Shown: positions 1 through 7,703 of the stretch, in pieces
How positions within the stretch are numbered: position 1 is the stretch's first letter
Layout: every line of letters starts with the position of its first letter
Assembly (NCBI RefSeq): GCF_042658845.1
Contig: NZ_JBHSRI010000018.1
Span: 1 to 64,000, forward strand
DNA length: 64,000 bases
From: Paenisporosarcina macmurdoensis
GTDB lineage: Bacteria > Bacillota > Bacilli > Bacillales_A > Planococcaceae
Reading direction: 5' to 3'
The notes under the pieces: generated by a model
What the model was told of the DNA's origin: nothing
What the model saw: the letters and a program-made list of their open reading frames with translations, nothing else
The model's database searches: none
Translations under genes and position numbers: made by a program

Positions 1-48
1 ATCTTTTCTAACCAAACTTGTTCTTTTTCTTTTCTTTTCAAATAAAAT

Positions 49-74
49 CCCCCCAGAAAATCAAATCTGGGAGG
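49..74 (+). promoter_or_regulatory. Hairpin covering the ribosome binding site of the first small ORF
   Basis: CCCCCCAGA (49-57) can pair with TCTGGGAGG (66-74) across an 8-nt loop, with a single mismatch. The 3' arm contains the GGGAGGAG Shine-Dalgarno that serves the ATG at 83, so the folded form would hide it. This is seen in the sequence. Any regulatory role is inference, and the stem could also be a leftover of a larger element cut by the window edge. Confidence 0.4.
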
Positions 75-82
75 AGTATCTC

Positions 83-205
83 ATGAATCTTCTTCTATTA
101 GAATGTGTGCACTATTTGACGCTCACATTGAAACGAATAAGAGACCGTGGATTCTATACAAGAATTAGTAAAGTTTTCTCGTCTGAGCAAAGAGAATCTG
201 ATTAA
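83..205 (+). CDS. Small hypothetical protein, 40 aa
   Basis: A short frame runs from ATG to TAA with a strong GGGAGGAG ribosome binding site six bases upstream. The protein begins with a hydrophobic stretch (MNLLLLECVHYLTLTL) followed by a basic segment and a polar tail. I do not recognise a family. A hairpin covers its ribosome binding site, and a terminator lies about 80 bases downstream, so it could be an independently transcribed small gene or a leader peptide. The prophage-like context (holin and zinc-finger ORF nearby) suggests a phage or mobile remnant. Reality as a gene is uncertain. Confidence 0.35.
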   Translation: MNLLLLECVHYLTLTLKRIRDRGFYTRISKVFSSEQRESD

Positions 206-254
206 GAAGTTTTTTTGATAACTAATATTTCAGTTAATTGAAACATTCGGTCGT

Positions 255-322
255 GCATATTGGTAATATGCATTGTCATTTAAAGAAAATCCATCAGTAG
301 TATGCGCTGATGGATTTTTTTC
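255..322 (+). terminator. Palindrome followed by intrinsic terminator
   Basis: A perfect palindrome TGCATATT-GGT-AATATGCA lies at 255-273. It is followed at 287-322 by a stem (AAATCCATCA with TGATGGATTT) ending in a run of T. The second hairpin is a good intrinsic terminator for the small ORF at 83-205. The first could be an operator or simply part of the terminator region. Confidence 0.55.
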
Positions 323-483
323 TTTTTAAATCGTTCTTACTCCTTTTATTCCGTGAGCTGTCATAGTTCTTAATGGAGTCGCATTCGACGGTATGATCGA
401 GTCATAGCCTCCTTTGCGGACAGTCAGGTTATTCTCGACATATGGAACACAGCTTAGAACTCAATAAATATTGGAACTCAAAA
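323..483. other. Non-coding stretch, nothing recognised
   Basis: No convincing frame, promoter or RNA structure was found here. It separates the terminator at 287-322 from the bidirectional terminator at 484-518. Confidence 0.4.
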
Positions 484-518
484 AACCCTCCTAATCTAAA
501 TGATTAGGAGGGTTTTAT
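484..518. terminator. Bidirectional intrinsic terminator
   Basis: AAAACCCTCCTAATC pairs perfectly with GATTAGGAGGGTTTT around a 5-nt loop, with A/T runs on both sides. It lies just downstream of the minus-strand zinc-finger gene (stop at 556) and would terminate it. Confidence 0.75.
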
Positions 519-555
519 TTGACGTAAAGAATTGAAGTATACGATTATATTGGCA

Positions 556-777
556 CTACTTTTTCGAAGTTCTTGGAGCTCTAGGTTCTTCACAACTTGA
601 ACATTTTTTCTGATTGCTAGCTTTAAATTTAGTTAAAGTTTTTTCGAAATTATTTCCACATGAACATTTAAACAGTAGTTTTTGTGAGAATCCTTGATAC
701 TCTGTTGAAAGTAATTTAGAATCTGAATTCTTCTTAACGTATTCACTAATATTTTCGATCGTCCATTTTTTATTCAT
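556..777 (-). CDS. Small treble-clef/zinc-ribbon protein, 73 aa
   Basis: The protein has two Cys pairs, FKCSCGNNFEK and KKCSSC, the usual arrangement of the short zinc-binding domain that often precedes or accompanies phage homing endonucleases and DNA-binding proteins. I chose the ATG giving MNKKWTIENISEYV because a GGAGGTG ribosome binding site lies just upstream; a longer frame to 852 has no such site. No catalytic domain is attached, so it is a stand-alone zinc finger or the surviving part of a larger phage gene. The role is probably nucleic-acid binding, by family resemblance only. Confidence 0.6.
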   Translation of the reverse strand: MNKKWTIENISEYVKKNSDSKLLSTEYQGFSQKLLFKCSCGNNFEKTLTKFKASNQKKCSSCEEPRAPRTSKK

Positions 778-913
778 ATTAACACCTCCGATAATGATCC
801 CGAATTTAATCCCAGAAGAAGTTTCGGATACCTTCCTTTCAATTAAGCTCAAGACGTCCTAATCTAACTGATTAGCCTATTATACCATCACTTTAGCTAG
901 CCTGTTTTAATCT

Positions 914-950
914 GAAAAAAGCATCATCTCTGTTGATGTGATGCTTTTTT
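914..950. terminator. Intrinsic terminator-like hairpin
   Basis: AAAAAAGCATCA and TGTGATGCTTTTTT form a stem with A and T runs on either side. No gene ends immediately at it on either strand, so it may be a relic of lost phage genes. Confidence 0.5.
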
Positions 951-1229
951 AATATTCATTTTTTCAGAATCTCCTTCTATGATGAACTTCGAAAGCCATG
1001 GTGGTAACAAGGTAGGCGTCAGTCGAGCATTCGACTCCTTCTTTGACCGTAAAATGTTCCTTGGATCAGTACCAAACAATAGAGTCAATTATAGTATCCG
1101 AATCATATACTAACTTGAAGGACAATTTAGGGGGAAAGTGTGTAACCAACAGGGTTAGTTTATGTTTGAACTATCATTACACCTGTTAGTACTCTCTAGA
1201 TGATTTTTTTAGGTTAAATACATTCTCCT
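951..1229. other. Non-coding stretch upstream of the holin
   Basis: Only short frames interrupted by stops are present. An AGGGGG-like ribosome binding site near 1130 is followed by GTG and a stop after a few codons. It probably represents decayed phage sequence; nothing is recognised. Confidence 0.35.
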
Positions 1230-1254
1230 AGTCCTTCAAAGAAGGGCTTTTTAT
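1230..1254 (+). terminator. Intrinsic terminator before the holin
   Basis: AGTCCTTC pairs with GAAGGGCT around AAA and is followed by TTTTATTTT. It sits directly before the holin ribosome binding site, so holin expression would need a start after it or readthrough. Confidence 0.55.
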
Positions 1255-1263
1255 TTTAAGGGG

Positions 1264-1680
1264 GTGTTTATCATAGAAAAAATCATTTTTGCTTTTTCAG
1301 TCTTAGGAACATGGTTCGTATTTTTAATTGGAGGATGGCAACTGTTACTAACTATTCTTGTGGTTTTTATGGTTATTGATATTGCTACTGGTATTATCAA
1401 GGCTCTTATTCAAAGAAAACTTAATTCGAAAATTGGTTATACAGGATTCTTGAAAAAAGCTGCCATCATGTTAGTTATTATTCTAGCCAATTGGTTAGAT
1501 ATGTTAACAATTTCAGATGTCCCTGTCTTTAAAACCATCGCCATTTATTTTTATATCGGTATGGAAGGATTATCAATCTTGGAAAACCTTAATCAAATAG
1601 GAGTTCCTATTCCAAAAGCGATCATTAAATATATTGACCAACTGGCGAAGGAAGAAAAACCAACTAAGAAAAAAGAGTGA
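1264..1680 (+). CDS. Phage holin, TcdE/phi-29-like toxin-secretion family
   Basis: This is a membrane pore protein that lets phage endolysin reach the cell wall. It has three hydrophobic segments (about residues 5-20, 22-45 and 65-95), the family-typical VVFMVIDIATGIIKAL segment, a central RKLNSKIGYTGFLKK loop and a Lys-rich C-terminal tail. The length (about 138 aa) is typical. The start is odd. The listed GTG overlaps the AAGGGGG ribosome binding site, while the codon at the ideal distance (8 nt, position 1273) is ATA where ATG would be expected. Either a rare start codon is used or the gene is losing its start. It is followed by an endolysin-like remnant, which points to prophage decay. 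Confidence 0.8.
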   Translation: MFIIEKIIFAFSVLGTWFVFLIGGWQLLLTILVVFMVIDIATGIIKALIQRKLNSKIGYTGFLKKAAIMLVIILANWLDMLTISDVPVFKTIAIYFYIGMEGLSILENLNQIGVPIPKAIIKYIDQLAKEEKPTKKKE

Positions 1681-1771
1681 TTGCTAAGTTGTGCATAATC
1701 ACTTGATGTGTTTAACATTTGCAAATGTTCATGACGGCTAAGTAGCTATTCTAAAGAACGTGAATTTGAGT

Positions 1772-1882
1772 ATTCTGCTCAGTGAAGTTGCAGATTCAAG
1801 TTTTGGACCCGGTACAGAAAATGCTGATCGTTTTGCAAAAGGTCTGAAAAGTAAAGCGTATCCTGCAAATATAATTGAATGA
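1772..1882 (+). pseudogene. Possible endolysin/amidase C-terminal remnant
   Basis: An open segment without a start ends at TGA 1882. It encodes a stretch containing GPGTENADRFAKGL and KSKAYPANII, reminiscent of the SPOR-like tail of phage N-acetylmuramoyl-alanine amidases that normally follow holin genes. It lies 90 bases after the holin and just before a terminator. The family assignment is a resemblance judged by eye. The truncation is clear because no upstream frame continues it. Confidence 0.35.
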
Positions 1883-1892
1883 TGCTTATCAA

Positions 1893-1920
1893 GCCTCGCT
1901 TAAATTGAGTGGGGTTTTTG
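1893..1920 (+). terminator. Intrinsic terminator after the prophage remnant
   Basis: CCTCGCT pairs with AGTGGGG (with G-T pairs) around AAATTG and is followed by TTTTT. It would terminate the holin/endolysin transcript. Confidence 0.5.
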
Positions 1921-1953
1921 CATTCTAAAATAGTCATATTGATTCCAGAATTG

Positions 1954-2161
1954 AGTCGATTTCATAAATGCCTTTTGATAGATGATACACGAATATTTGA
2001 AGTGTGTTCCTTTAAAATTGTAAAGAATTTAGGTTATTTGATTGTAGTGGAGGTGGCGACTCCGGCGGGAATAGCATGAGCTGAAGACCCCGCAGACGAG
2101 CTTGCTCGTCGAGGAGGCTGATGCCATGCCCGCGGAAAGCGTCCACCCGTAACGGAAATCT
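1954..2161 (+). repeat. Dispersed structured repeat, copy 1 (flank type X)
   Basis: The core, about 2041-2161, shares with three other copies in this window the blocks GGCGACTCCGGCGGGAATAG, CTGAAGACCCCGC, GACGAGCTTGCTCGTC and CATGCCCGCGGAAAGCGTCC. GACGAGC/GCTCGTC is a perfect hairpin, and GCGGG...GCATG pairs with CATGCCCGC, so the core is a long imperfect palindrome. The left flank (about 1954-2040) is shared with copy 3 only and carries an ATACAC...GTGTGT hairpin. A sequence resembling the left flank in inverted orientation (AATATTCGTGT) follows at about 2181. No coding frame is convincing. Confidence 0.8.
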
Positions 2162-2398
2162 ACAGGATCTCTGTTTCTAGAATATTCGTGTTTACATCCG
2201 GTTTTATGAATTGTTAAATCGATTAGACAGCCCTTCAAATCTTGTGGAATGTGTATCTAATCGTCTTGTCACGTGACTCAATCATGAATTCACAATAATT
2301 TCAAAAGTCGCTTTACATAAAATATGACAAGAATCGACAAAAAGAAGTATAATTCAACATATTGCATGAAGCGTCGTAGGAGAGAGGGTGATATCCCG

Positions 2399-3634
2399 GT
2401 GTTGGAAGCATTGTTATTGAATATTTTATTTTTAATTTTTCCAGTTATTTTATTTGTTATATTTTTTGATAATCGTAGAAACTCGTATAACAACGGTTTT
2501 ATCATTTTCTTCTCATCGATTTCGATGATTCTGTGTATGGTGTACCCCATTCATCTTGAAATAGGTTTTATATTTGATTTGCGATATATTCCTTTTATTA
2601 TTGTGGCGTTATATGGCGGCTATAAAAACTTGCTACCGTTGTTCATCATATTAAATGTCTATCGATTTATTATTGGTGGAGATGGCGTCATACAATCCAT
2701 GCTTTTTTCAACCACTATATTTTTGATACTTCCACTTCTGAATGCAAAGTTCCTTAAGTTTAATACGCAGAAACGACTTATTATTGGTGTCGCAGCTGCT
2801 ATATTTACGATGGGCTTATATTTATTGACACTCAGCACGTTTTTTGATGAACTTACAAGTGAATTTTGGCAACTTGCTTTTTATTCAATTACAACTCATG
2901 TTTTTGTGATTATATTAAATATGTTAATGATCGAAAAAGTGATTGCGAATATTAAAAGCCGAGAAAGTTTTCTTCATATAGAACGAATGCATGTAATGAG
3001 TGAACTGTCTGCAAGTGTCTCTCATGAAATTAGAAATCCATTGACGGTTACGAATGGATTTTTGCAACTGTTAAAAGATTCTAAAACGATTTCTCCAGAC
3101 GAGAAAATCTATATTGACTACTCATTGAAAGAACTAGAGCGTGCTGAAAAAATAGTCAGTGATTTTCTAGCGTACGGTAAACCTCAATCAGAAAATATGG
3201 TCTACTCCAACTTAAAAGAAGAGGTTGTCTATGTGAAAAACATATTGACTTCTTACGCAAAAATGAATCAAGTGGAGATAGATTGCCATTTCACCAATAC
3301 GCTGAAAACTAAATATGACAAAAATCAGATGCAACAATGTTTGATTAACTTATTTAAAAATGCGATTGAAGCAATGAAAGATAGGGGCGGTACACTGTAT
3401 ATAGATGTCTCAGAACAAGAGGATAATATCGTTTTCTTAGTTCGAGATGAAGGCATTGGCATGACGAATGATGAAATTCTACAATTAGGAAAACCCTATT
3501 ACTCCACGAAAAAAGAAGGAACCGGACTAGGTTTGCTTATGGTGTACGGAACAATAAGTAAATTAAAAGGGTCCATTGATGTAGATAGTAATAAGGGACA
3601 AGGAACGACTTTTACAATTACGATTCCTGTTTGA
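2399..3634 (+). CDS. Membrane sensor histidine kinase (sporulation-kinase type)
   Basis: The predicted phosphorelay-type kinase starts with about five to six membrane segments (residues 1-185) resembling the 5TM-5TMR_LYT sensor module. It continues with the H box SVSHEIRNPLTV (about residue 205, phosphoacceptor His), N box NLFKNAIEAM, G1 DEGIGM and G2 GTGLGL. It is catalytically complete. GTG 2399 is preferred over the upstream ATG 2324 because an AGAGAGGG ribosome binding site lies 10 bases before it and translation then starts directly in the first membrane helix. No response regulator gene adjoins it, as is usual for KinA-E-type kinases feeding Spo0F. That pathway role is inference, supported by spo0B elsewhere in the window. 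Confidence 0.85.
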   Translation: MLEALLLNILFLIFPVILFVIFFDNRRNSYNNGFIIFFSSISMILCMVYPIHLEIGFIFDLRYIPFIIVALYGGYKNLLPLFIILNVYRFIIGGDGVIQSMLFSTTIFLILPLLNAKFLKFNTQKRLIIGVAAAIFTMGLYLLTLSTFFDELTSEFWQLAFYSITTHVFVIILNMLMIEKVIANIKSRESFLHIERMHVMSELSASVSHEIRNPLTVTNGFLQLLKDSKTISPDEKIYIDYSLKELERAEKIVSDFLAYGKPQSENMVYSNLKEEVVYVKNILTSYAKMNQVEIDCHFTNTLKTKYDKNQMQQCLINLFKNAIEAMKDRGGTLYIDVSEQEDNIVFLVRDEGIGMTNDEILQLGKPYYSTKKEGTGLGLLMVYGTISKLKGSIDVDSNKGQGTTFTITIPV

Positions 3635-3717
3635 AAGCCTTAGAAAGGATGTGCTATCACGCGCATCCTTTTTCCATTTTGTGCTACTATATACTCAAGA
3701 GAAAGGCGGAATCCACA

Positions 3718-4719
3718 TTGCGAAAAAAGTACGGAAAACTTCAAACTAAAGAAAACATCATTGTATTTCCGGGAATGGTGGACAGGCTGATATCTGAAGG
3801 ACTTAAACATGCTGAAGATTTTCAATATGATTTAGCAGTGGATTCCATTAGACAAGCAATGACCTATAGAGAAGCTGATGAACAAACACTTGGAGTCTAT
3901 GCGTATTCATTGTATGAGGTTCGTGAATTTAAAGAAGCTCGAATCATCTGTGAGGAATTGTTAAAGTTAGGTCCTACCTATTACTTCGAAACCATGGAAT
4001 TGTATGTTACCATTTTGATGGAGCTGCGTCAGTTTGCTGAAGTCACAAAGATTGTTAACTCATTGCTCGAAGAGGGAAGCATTCCTCCCGAGAAAGAGGA
4101 TAAGTTTCACCAATTGTTAAAATTAAACGAACGGGTCGCGAAACAAAAAGGTGAAGTGTTGGTAGAAGATGTACCGCACAATAATCAAATTGATGCTACT
4201 TTATTTCAATACGAAACGTTCTCACATTTTCCTGAAGATAAGCAGCAACAACTTTTAGTGGAATTAGAGGGCGAAGATTTAACGCTTATTGAAAACGAAC
4301 TAGCTGCAATTATTGAAAACGGTTTAACTTCACCGATTACGAAATCATTTGCCTTATTATTAATGGTGCATCAAGGAATCGAACGAACTTTGACGGTAGA
4401 AAAGTTTGGCTACAAAGCTGACATTTCACCAAAAGATCTTCCTGATCCTGCAAAAACGTCAAAAGTAGAATCTGTATTAGGGTTAACTGAAGAGGAATTA
4501 ATACAGAATCCGACCAAACTAGAAATGGTTCATGACTTAATCATCCGTCATTCGTTTGCGACCTATCCATTCGAATGGTTTACGTACGATGAACAAGAAG
4601 TTTCCACAACATACATAGATTATGTAGGATCAATGTTAGGGGAAGATGTCTCTTGCGAAGGGGATTTGTACAACTTAATCGTTATGATTGATAGGCAGTT
4701 CGAATTGAGAAACATGTAA
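3718..4719 (+). CDS. ysoA: TPR-repeat protein YsoA
   Basis: The 333-aa soluble protein has tetratricopeptide-like helices in its N-terminal half (about residues 20-130, with SEGLKHAEDFQYDLAVDSI and AYSLYEVREFKEARII as repeat units) and an acidic C-terminal region. In B. subtilis the TPR protein YsoA (about 339 aa) also sits directly upstream of tig, which supports the name. TTG 3718 is chosen because AAGGCGG lies eight bases before it; the longer frame from 3631 overlaps the kinase stop and lacks a site. TPR proteins bind partner proteins; no partner is known from the sequence. Confidence 0.75.
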   Translation: MRKKYGKLQTKENIIVFPGMVDRLISEGLKHAEDFQYDLAVDSIRQAMTYREADEQTLGVYAYSLYEVREFKEARIICEELLKLGPTYYFETMELYVTILMELRQFAEVTKIVNSLLEEGSIPPEKEDKFHQLLKLNERVAKQKGEVLVEDVPHNNQIDATLFQYETFSHFPEDKQQQLLVELEGEDLTLIENELAAIIENGLTSPITKSFALLLMVHQGIERTLTVEKFGYKADISPKDLPDPAKTSKVESVLGLTEEELIQNPTKLEMVHDLIIRHSFATYPFEWFTYDEQEVSTTYIDYVGSMLGEDVSCEGDLYNLIVMIDRQFELRNM

Positions 4720-4724
4720 ATGAG

Positions 4725-4752
4725 TTGAAAGTATGGCTAGTTGTGCTATACT
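4725..4752 (+). promoter_or_regulatory. Sigma-A-type promoter of tig
   Basis: TTGAAA (4725-4730) and TATACT (4747-4752) are separated by 16 bases, about 70 bases before the tig start. The match is good to the housekeeping consensus; the function is inferred. Confidence 0.65.
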
Positions 4753-4820
4753 AGAATGGTTGTCAAAATCATAGATAAGAATGATTATAACAAGTGAATT
4801 TAATGATGGAGGTTGAATAT

Positions 4821-6107
4821 ATGTCAGTGAAATGGGAAAAACAAGAAGGTAACACAGGCGTTTTAACAGTGGAAGTGGAAGAAGTTAAAGTAAAAGACGG
4901 TTTAGACAAAGCTTTCAAAAAGGTTGTTAAAGAAATTAACGTACCAGGTTTCCGTAAAGGGAAAATGCCACGTAAAATGTTCGAACAACGTTTTGGTACT
5001 GAATCTTTATACCAAGATGCTTTAGACTTTATCTTACCTGATGCATACGCTGCAGCAGTTGAAGAAGCGGGAATTGATCCTGTTGATCGTCCTGAAATCG
5101 ACATCGTAAAAATGGAGCAAGGTGAAAACTTGATTTTCACAGCTACAGTTACAGTTCGTCCTGAAGTAACTCTTGGAGACTACAAAGGTCTTGAAATTTC
5201 TAAACAAGATACAGACGTAACAGATGAAGAAATCGAAGCACAACTTAAAGAACAACAAACTCGTTTAGCTGAGTTAGTTGTAAAAGAAGAAGATGCAATC
5301 GTTGATGGCGACACAGCAATAATTGATTTCGAAGGATTCCTTGGAGAAGAAGCATTTGAAGGCGGAGCTGGTGAAGACCACTCACTTGAAATTGGTTCTG
5401 GTTCATTCATCCCAGGATTTGAAGAGCAATTAATCGGTTTAAAAACTGGTGAACAAAAAGACGTTACTGTAACTTTCCCTGAAGAATACCATGCAGCTGA
5501 ACTTGCTGGTAAAGAAGCTACTTTCAAAGTAACTGTGAAAGAAGTAAAAGGAAAAGAACTTCCTGAATTAAATGATGAATTAGCGAAAGAAATCGATAGT
5601 GAAGTTGAAGGTATCGAAGCTCTTCGTACGAAATTAAAAGAAAAAACTGCTGAAGACAAGAAAACTGCTGCTGAAACGGCAGTTAAAGATGAGTTAGTTG
5701 AAAAAGCTGCAGACAATGCAACTATCGACATTCCTCAAGCTATGATCGATGCAGAAGTAGACCGTATGTTGAATGACTTCACTCAACGTTTGACTTCACA
5801 AGGCATGAATCTTGACCTTTACTACCAATTCTCAGGTCAAGATGAAAAAGCTCTTCGTACTCAAATGATTGAAGATGCTCAAAAGCGTGTGAAAGTTTCA
5901 TTAACACTTGAAGCAATCTCTGAAGCTGAAGGCATTACTGCTACTGAAGAAGAAATCAACAGCGAAATCGAAAAAATGGCTGTTCAATTCAACATGACTG
6001 CTGAGCAAATCAGCACAGCTCTTGGTGGAACTGGCGCATTAGAGAACGATCTTCGTATGCAAAAAACAATTGATTTCTTAATCGAGAACGCTAAAATTTC
6101 AAAATAA
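4821..6107 (+). CDS. tig: Trigger factor, ribosome-associated chaperone and prolyl isomerase
   Basis: This protein binds nascent chains at the ribosome exit tunnel. The N-terminal domain carries the ribosome-docking signature FRKGKMPRKMFEQRFG (about residues 40-56). An FKBP-type isomerase domain (about 150-245) and the helical C-terminal chaperone arms follow. The 428 aa match the family length. The ATG at 4821 gives MSVKWEKQEGNTG as in homologues and has ATGGAGG seven bases upstream; an earlier in-frame ATG (4794) has no such site. It is probably its own transcription unit, with a promoter at 4725 and a terminator at 6130. Codon use suggests high expression. Confidence 0.97.
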   Translation: MSVKWEKQEGNTGVLTVEVEEVKVKDGLDKAFKKVVKEINVPGFRKGKMPRKMFEQRFGTESLYQDALDFILPDAYAAAVEEAGIDPVDRPEIDIVKMEQGENLIFTATVTVRPEVTLGDYKGLEISKQDTDVTDEEIEAQLKEQQTRLAELVVKEEDAIVDGDTAIIDFEGFLGEEAFEGGAGEDHSLEIGSGSFIPGFEEQLIGLKTGEQKDVTVTFPEEYHAAELAGKEATFKVTVKEVKGKELPELNDELAKEIDSEVEGIEALRTKLKEKTAEDKKTAAETAVKDELVEKAADNATIDIPQAMIDAEVDRMLNDFTQRLTSQGMNLDLYYQFSGQDEKALRTQMIEDAQKRVKVSLTLEAISEAEGITATEEEINSEIEKMAVQFNMTAEQISTALGGTGALENDLRMQKTIDFLIENAKISK

Positions 6108-6129
6108 GTTTTAGATAAGTTATACTTGG

Positions 6130-6164
6130 AAACAAGGCACGGACAATAAGCCCGTGTCTTGTTT
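6130..6164 (+). terminator. Intrinsic terminator of tig
   Basis: AACAAGGCACGG pairs with CCCGTGTCTTGTT with one mismatch and is followed by TTTCTC. It lies 20 bases after the tig stop. Confidence 0.75.
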
Positions 6165-6257
6165 TCTCTCATACATAGGTGACGATAGATGATTAATCCA
6201 AGAGGTACATAAGTGCTGAAAATGTAATTTAAGTTTTCATTAATCTTATTAGTTGAT

Positions 6258-6287
6258 TCCACAATAAGTATCTTGTAAGATTGTGGA
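6258..6287 (+). promoter_or_regulatory. Inverted repeat just upstream of clpX
   Basis: TCCACAAT (6258-6265) and ATTGTGGA (6280-6287) are perfect inverted arms 14 bases apart, ending 20 bases before the clpX start. They could be an operator or a leader hairpin. They do not match the CIRCE element, and no CtsR-type heptad repeat was recognised. Confidence 0.4.
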
Positions 6288-6306
6288 TTGAATAGGGGTG
6301 AATATT

Positions 6307-7575
6307 TTGTTCAAGTTTAATGACGAAAAAGGGAATTTAAAGTGTTCCTTCTGTGGAAAATCCCAAGAGCAAGTTCGTAAACTGGTCGCAGGACCTGGTG
6401 TATATATTTGCGACGAATGTATAGAATTATGTACTGAAATCGTAGAAGAAGAACTCGGAACAGAAGAAGAAACTGAGTTTAAAGAAGTTCCAAAACCAAA
6501 AGAAATACTGTCAATCTTAGATGATTATGTAATTGGTCAAGAGCGAGCTAAAAAATCTCTTGCAGTAGCTGTTTACAATCATTACAAACGTATTAATTCA
6601 AATAGTAAAATTGATGATGTCGAATTGTCTAAGTCGAATATCGTGATTTTGGGACCAACTGGTAGTGGTAAAACATTACTTGCTCAAACACTTGCACGCA
6701 TTTTGAATGTTCCATTTGCCATTGCAGATGCAACATCTCTAACAGAAGCTGGATATGTTGGGGAAGATGTAGAAAACATCCTTCTTAAATTAATCCAATC
6801 GGCTGATTATGATGTAGAAAAAGCTGAAAAAGGCATTATTTACATCGATGAAATCGATAAAGTAGCTCGTAAATCTGAGAATCCATCGATTACGCGTGAT
6901 GTTTCAGGTGAAGGTGTACAACAAGCTCTTCTGAAAATTTTAGAAGGTACAGTTGCAAGCGTTCCTCCTCAAGGTGGACGTAAACATCCTCATCAAGAAT
7001 TCATTCAAATCGACACAACGAACATTTTGTTCATTGTTGGTGGTGCATTTGATGGAATCGACCAAATTATTAAACGTCGTTTAGGACAAAAAGTGATTGG
7101 GTTTGGTTCAGATCCAAACAAAAAAGATTTGGAAGAATCTTCTTTATTATCACAATTGATTCCTGAAGATTTATTGAAATTCGGATTAATTCCGGAATTC
7201 ATTGGCCGTTTACCAGTATTGGCAAGCTTAGAGCAGTTAAGTGAGAATGCTTTAGTTCAAATTTTAACTAAACCTAAAAATGCATTAGTGAAGCAATATC
7301 AAAAAATGATTGAATTGGATAATGTGAAATTAACATTTGAAGATGAAGCATTAGTTGAAATTGCGAAACTAGCAATTATTCGTAAAACAGGTGCACGTGG
7401 ACTTCGTTCAATTATAGAATCGTTAATGTTAGAAGTCATGTATGAACTGCCTTCACGCGAAGATATTATTGAATGTGTAATTACTAAAGAAACAGTTACT
7501 GATTCTTCACATCCTAAATTAATATTAGAAGATGGTTCTGTTTTAAATCAAAACGATGAAAAAACTTCAGCATAA
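6307..7575 (+). CDS. clpX: ClpX, ATPase subunit of the ClpXP protease
   Basis: ClpX unfolds substrates and feeds them to ClpP. The sequence shows the N-terminal C4 zinc-binding domain (CSFCGK and CDECIELC), Walker A GPTGSGKT (about residue 117), Walker B IIYIDEIDK, a sensor/arginine region and the IGF-type ClpP-docking loop KVIGFGSD. TTG 6307 is taken as the start: it gives MFKFNDEKGNLKCSFC, matching B. subtilis ClpX, and has AGGGGTG eight bases upstream. The upstream GTG in the same frame lies inside that site. The 422 aa match the family. It has its own terminator at 7589. Confidence 0.96.
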   Translation: MFKFNDEKGNLKCSFCGKSQEQVRKLVAGPGVYICDECIELCTEIVEEELGTEEETEFKEVPKPKEILSILDDYVIGQERAKKSLAVAVYNHYKRINSNSKIDDVELSKSNIVILGPTGSGKTLLAQTLARILNVPFAIADATSLTEAGYVGEDVENILLKLIQSADYDVEKAEKGIIYIDEIDKVARKSENPSITRDVSGEGVQQALLKILEGTVASVPPQGGRKHPHQEFIQIDTTNILFIVGGAFDGIDQIIKRRLGQKVIGFGSDPNKKDLEESSLLSQLIPEDLLKFGLIPEFIGRLPVLASLEQLSENALVQILTKPKNALVKQYQKMIELDNVKLTFEDEALVEIAKLAIIRKTGARGLRSIIESLMLEVMYELPSREDIIECVITKETVTDSSHPKLILEDGSVLNQNDEKTSA

Positions 7576-7588
7576 AAGAGTTAAGTTG

Positions 7589-7645
7589 GAAAAGCTGACT
7601 TCGAACGTGCGTATATATACGCGCAGCTCGGAAGTCAGCTTTTTC
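7589..7645 (+). terminator. Intrinsic terminator of clpX
   Basis: AAAAGCTGACTTC pairs with GAAGTCAGCTTTT. The long loop contains its own GCG-TATATATA-CGC stem, and a T run follows. Confidence 0.8.
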
Positions 7646-7703
7646 TTACATATGAATGATTTACAGATTAATCGGACAAAATTGGATTGAGGTGACTTTC
7701 CAC

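Noticed and set aside
2029..2238. 69-codon minus-strand ORF across repeat copy 1
   Set aside because: It lies entirely within the dispersed structured repeat; the other copies do not keep the frame.
6258..6287. CIRCE or CtsR operator before clpX
   Set aside because: The arms TCCACAAT/ATTGTGGA do not match either consensus; listed only as an unassigned inverted repeat.
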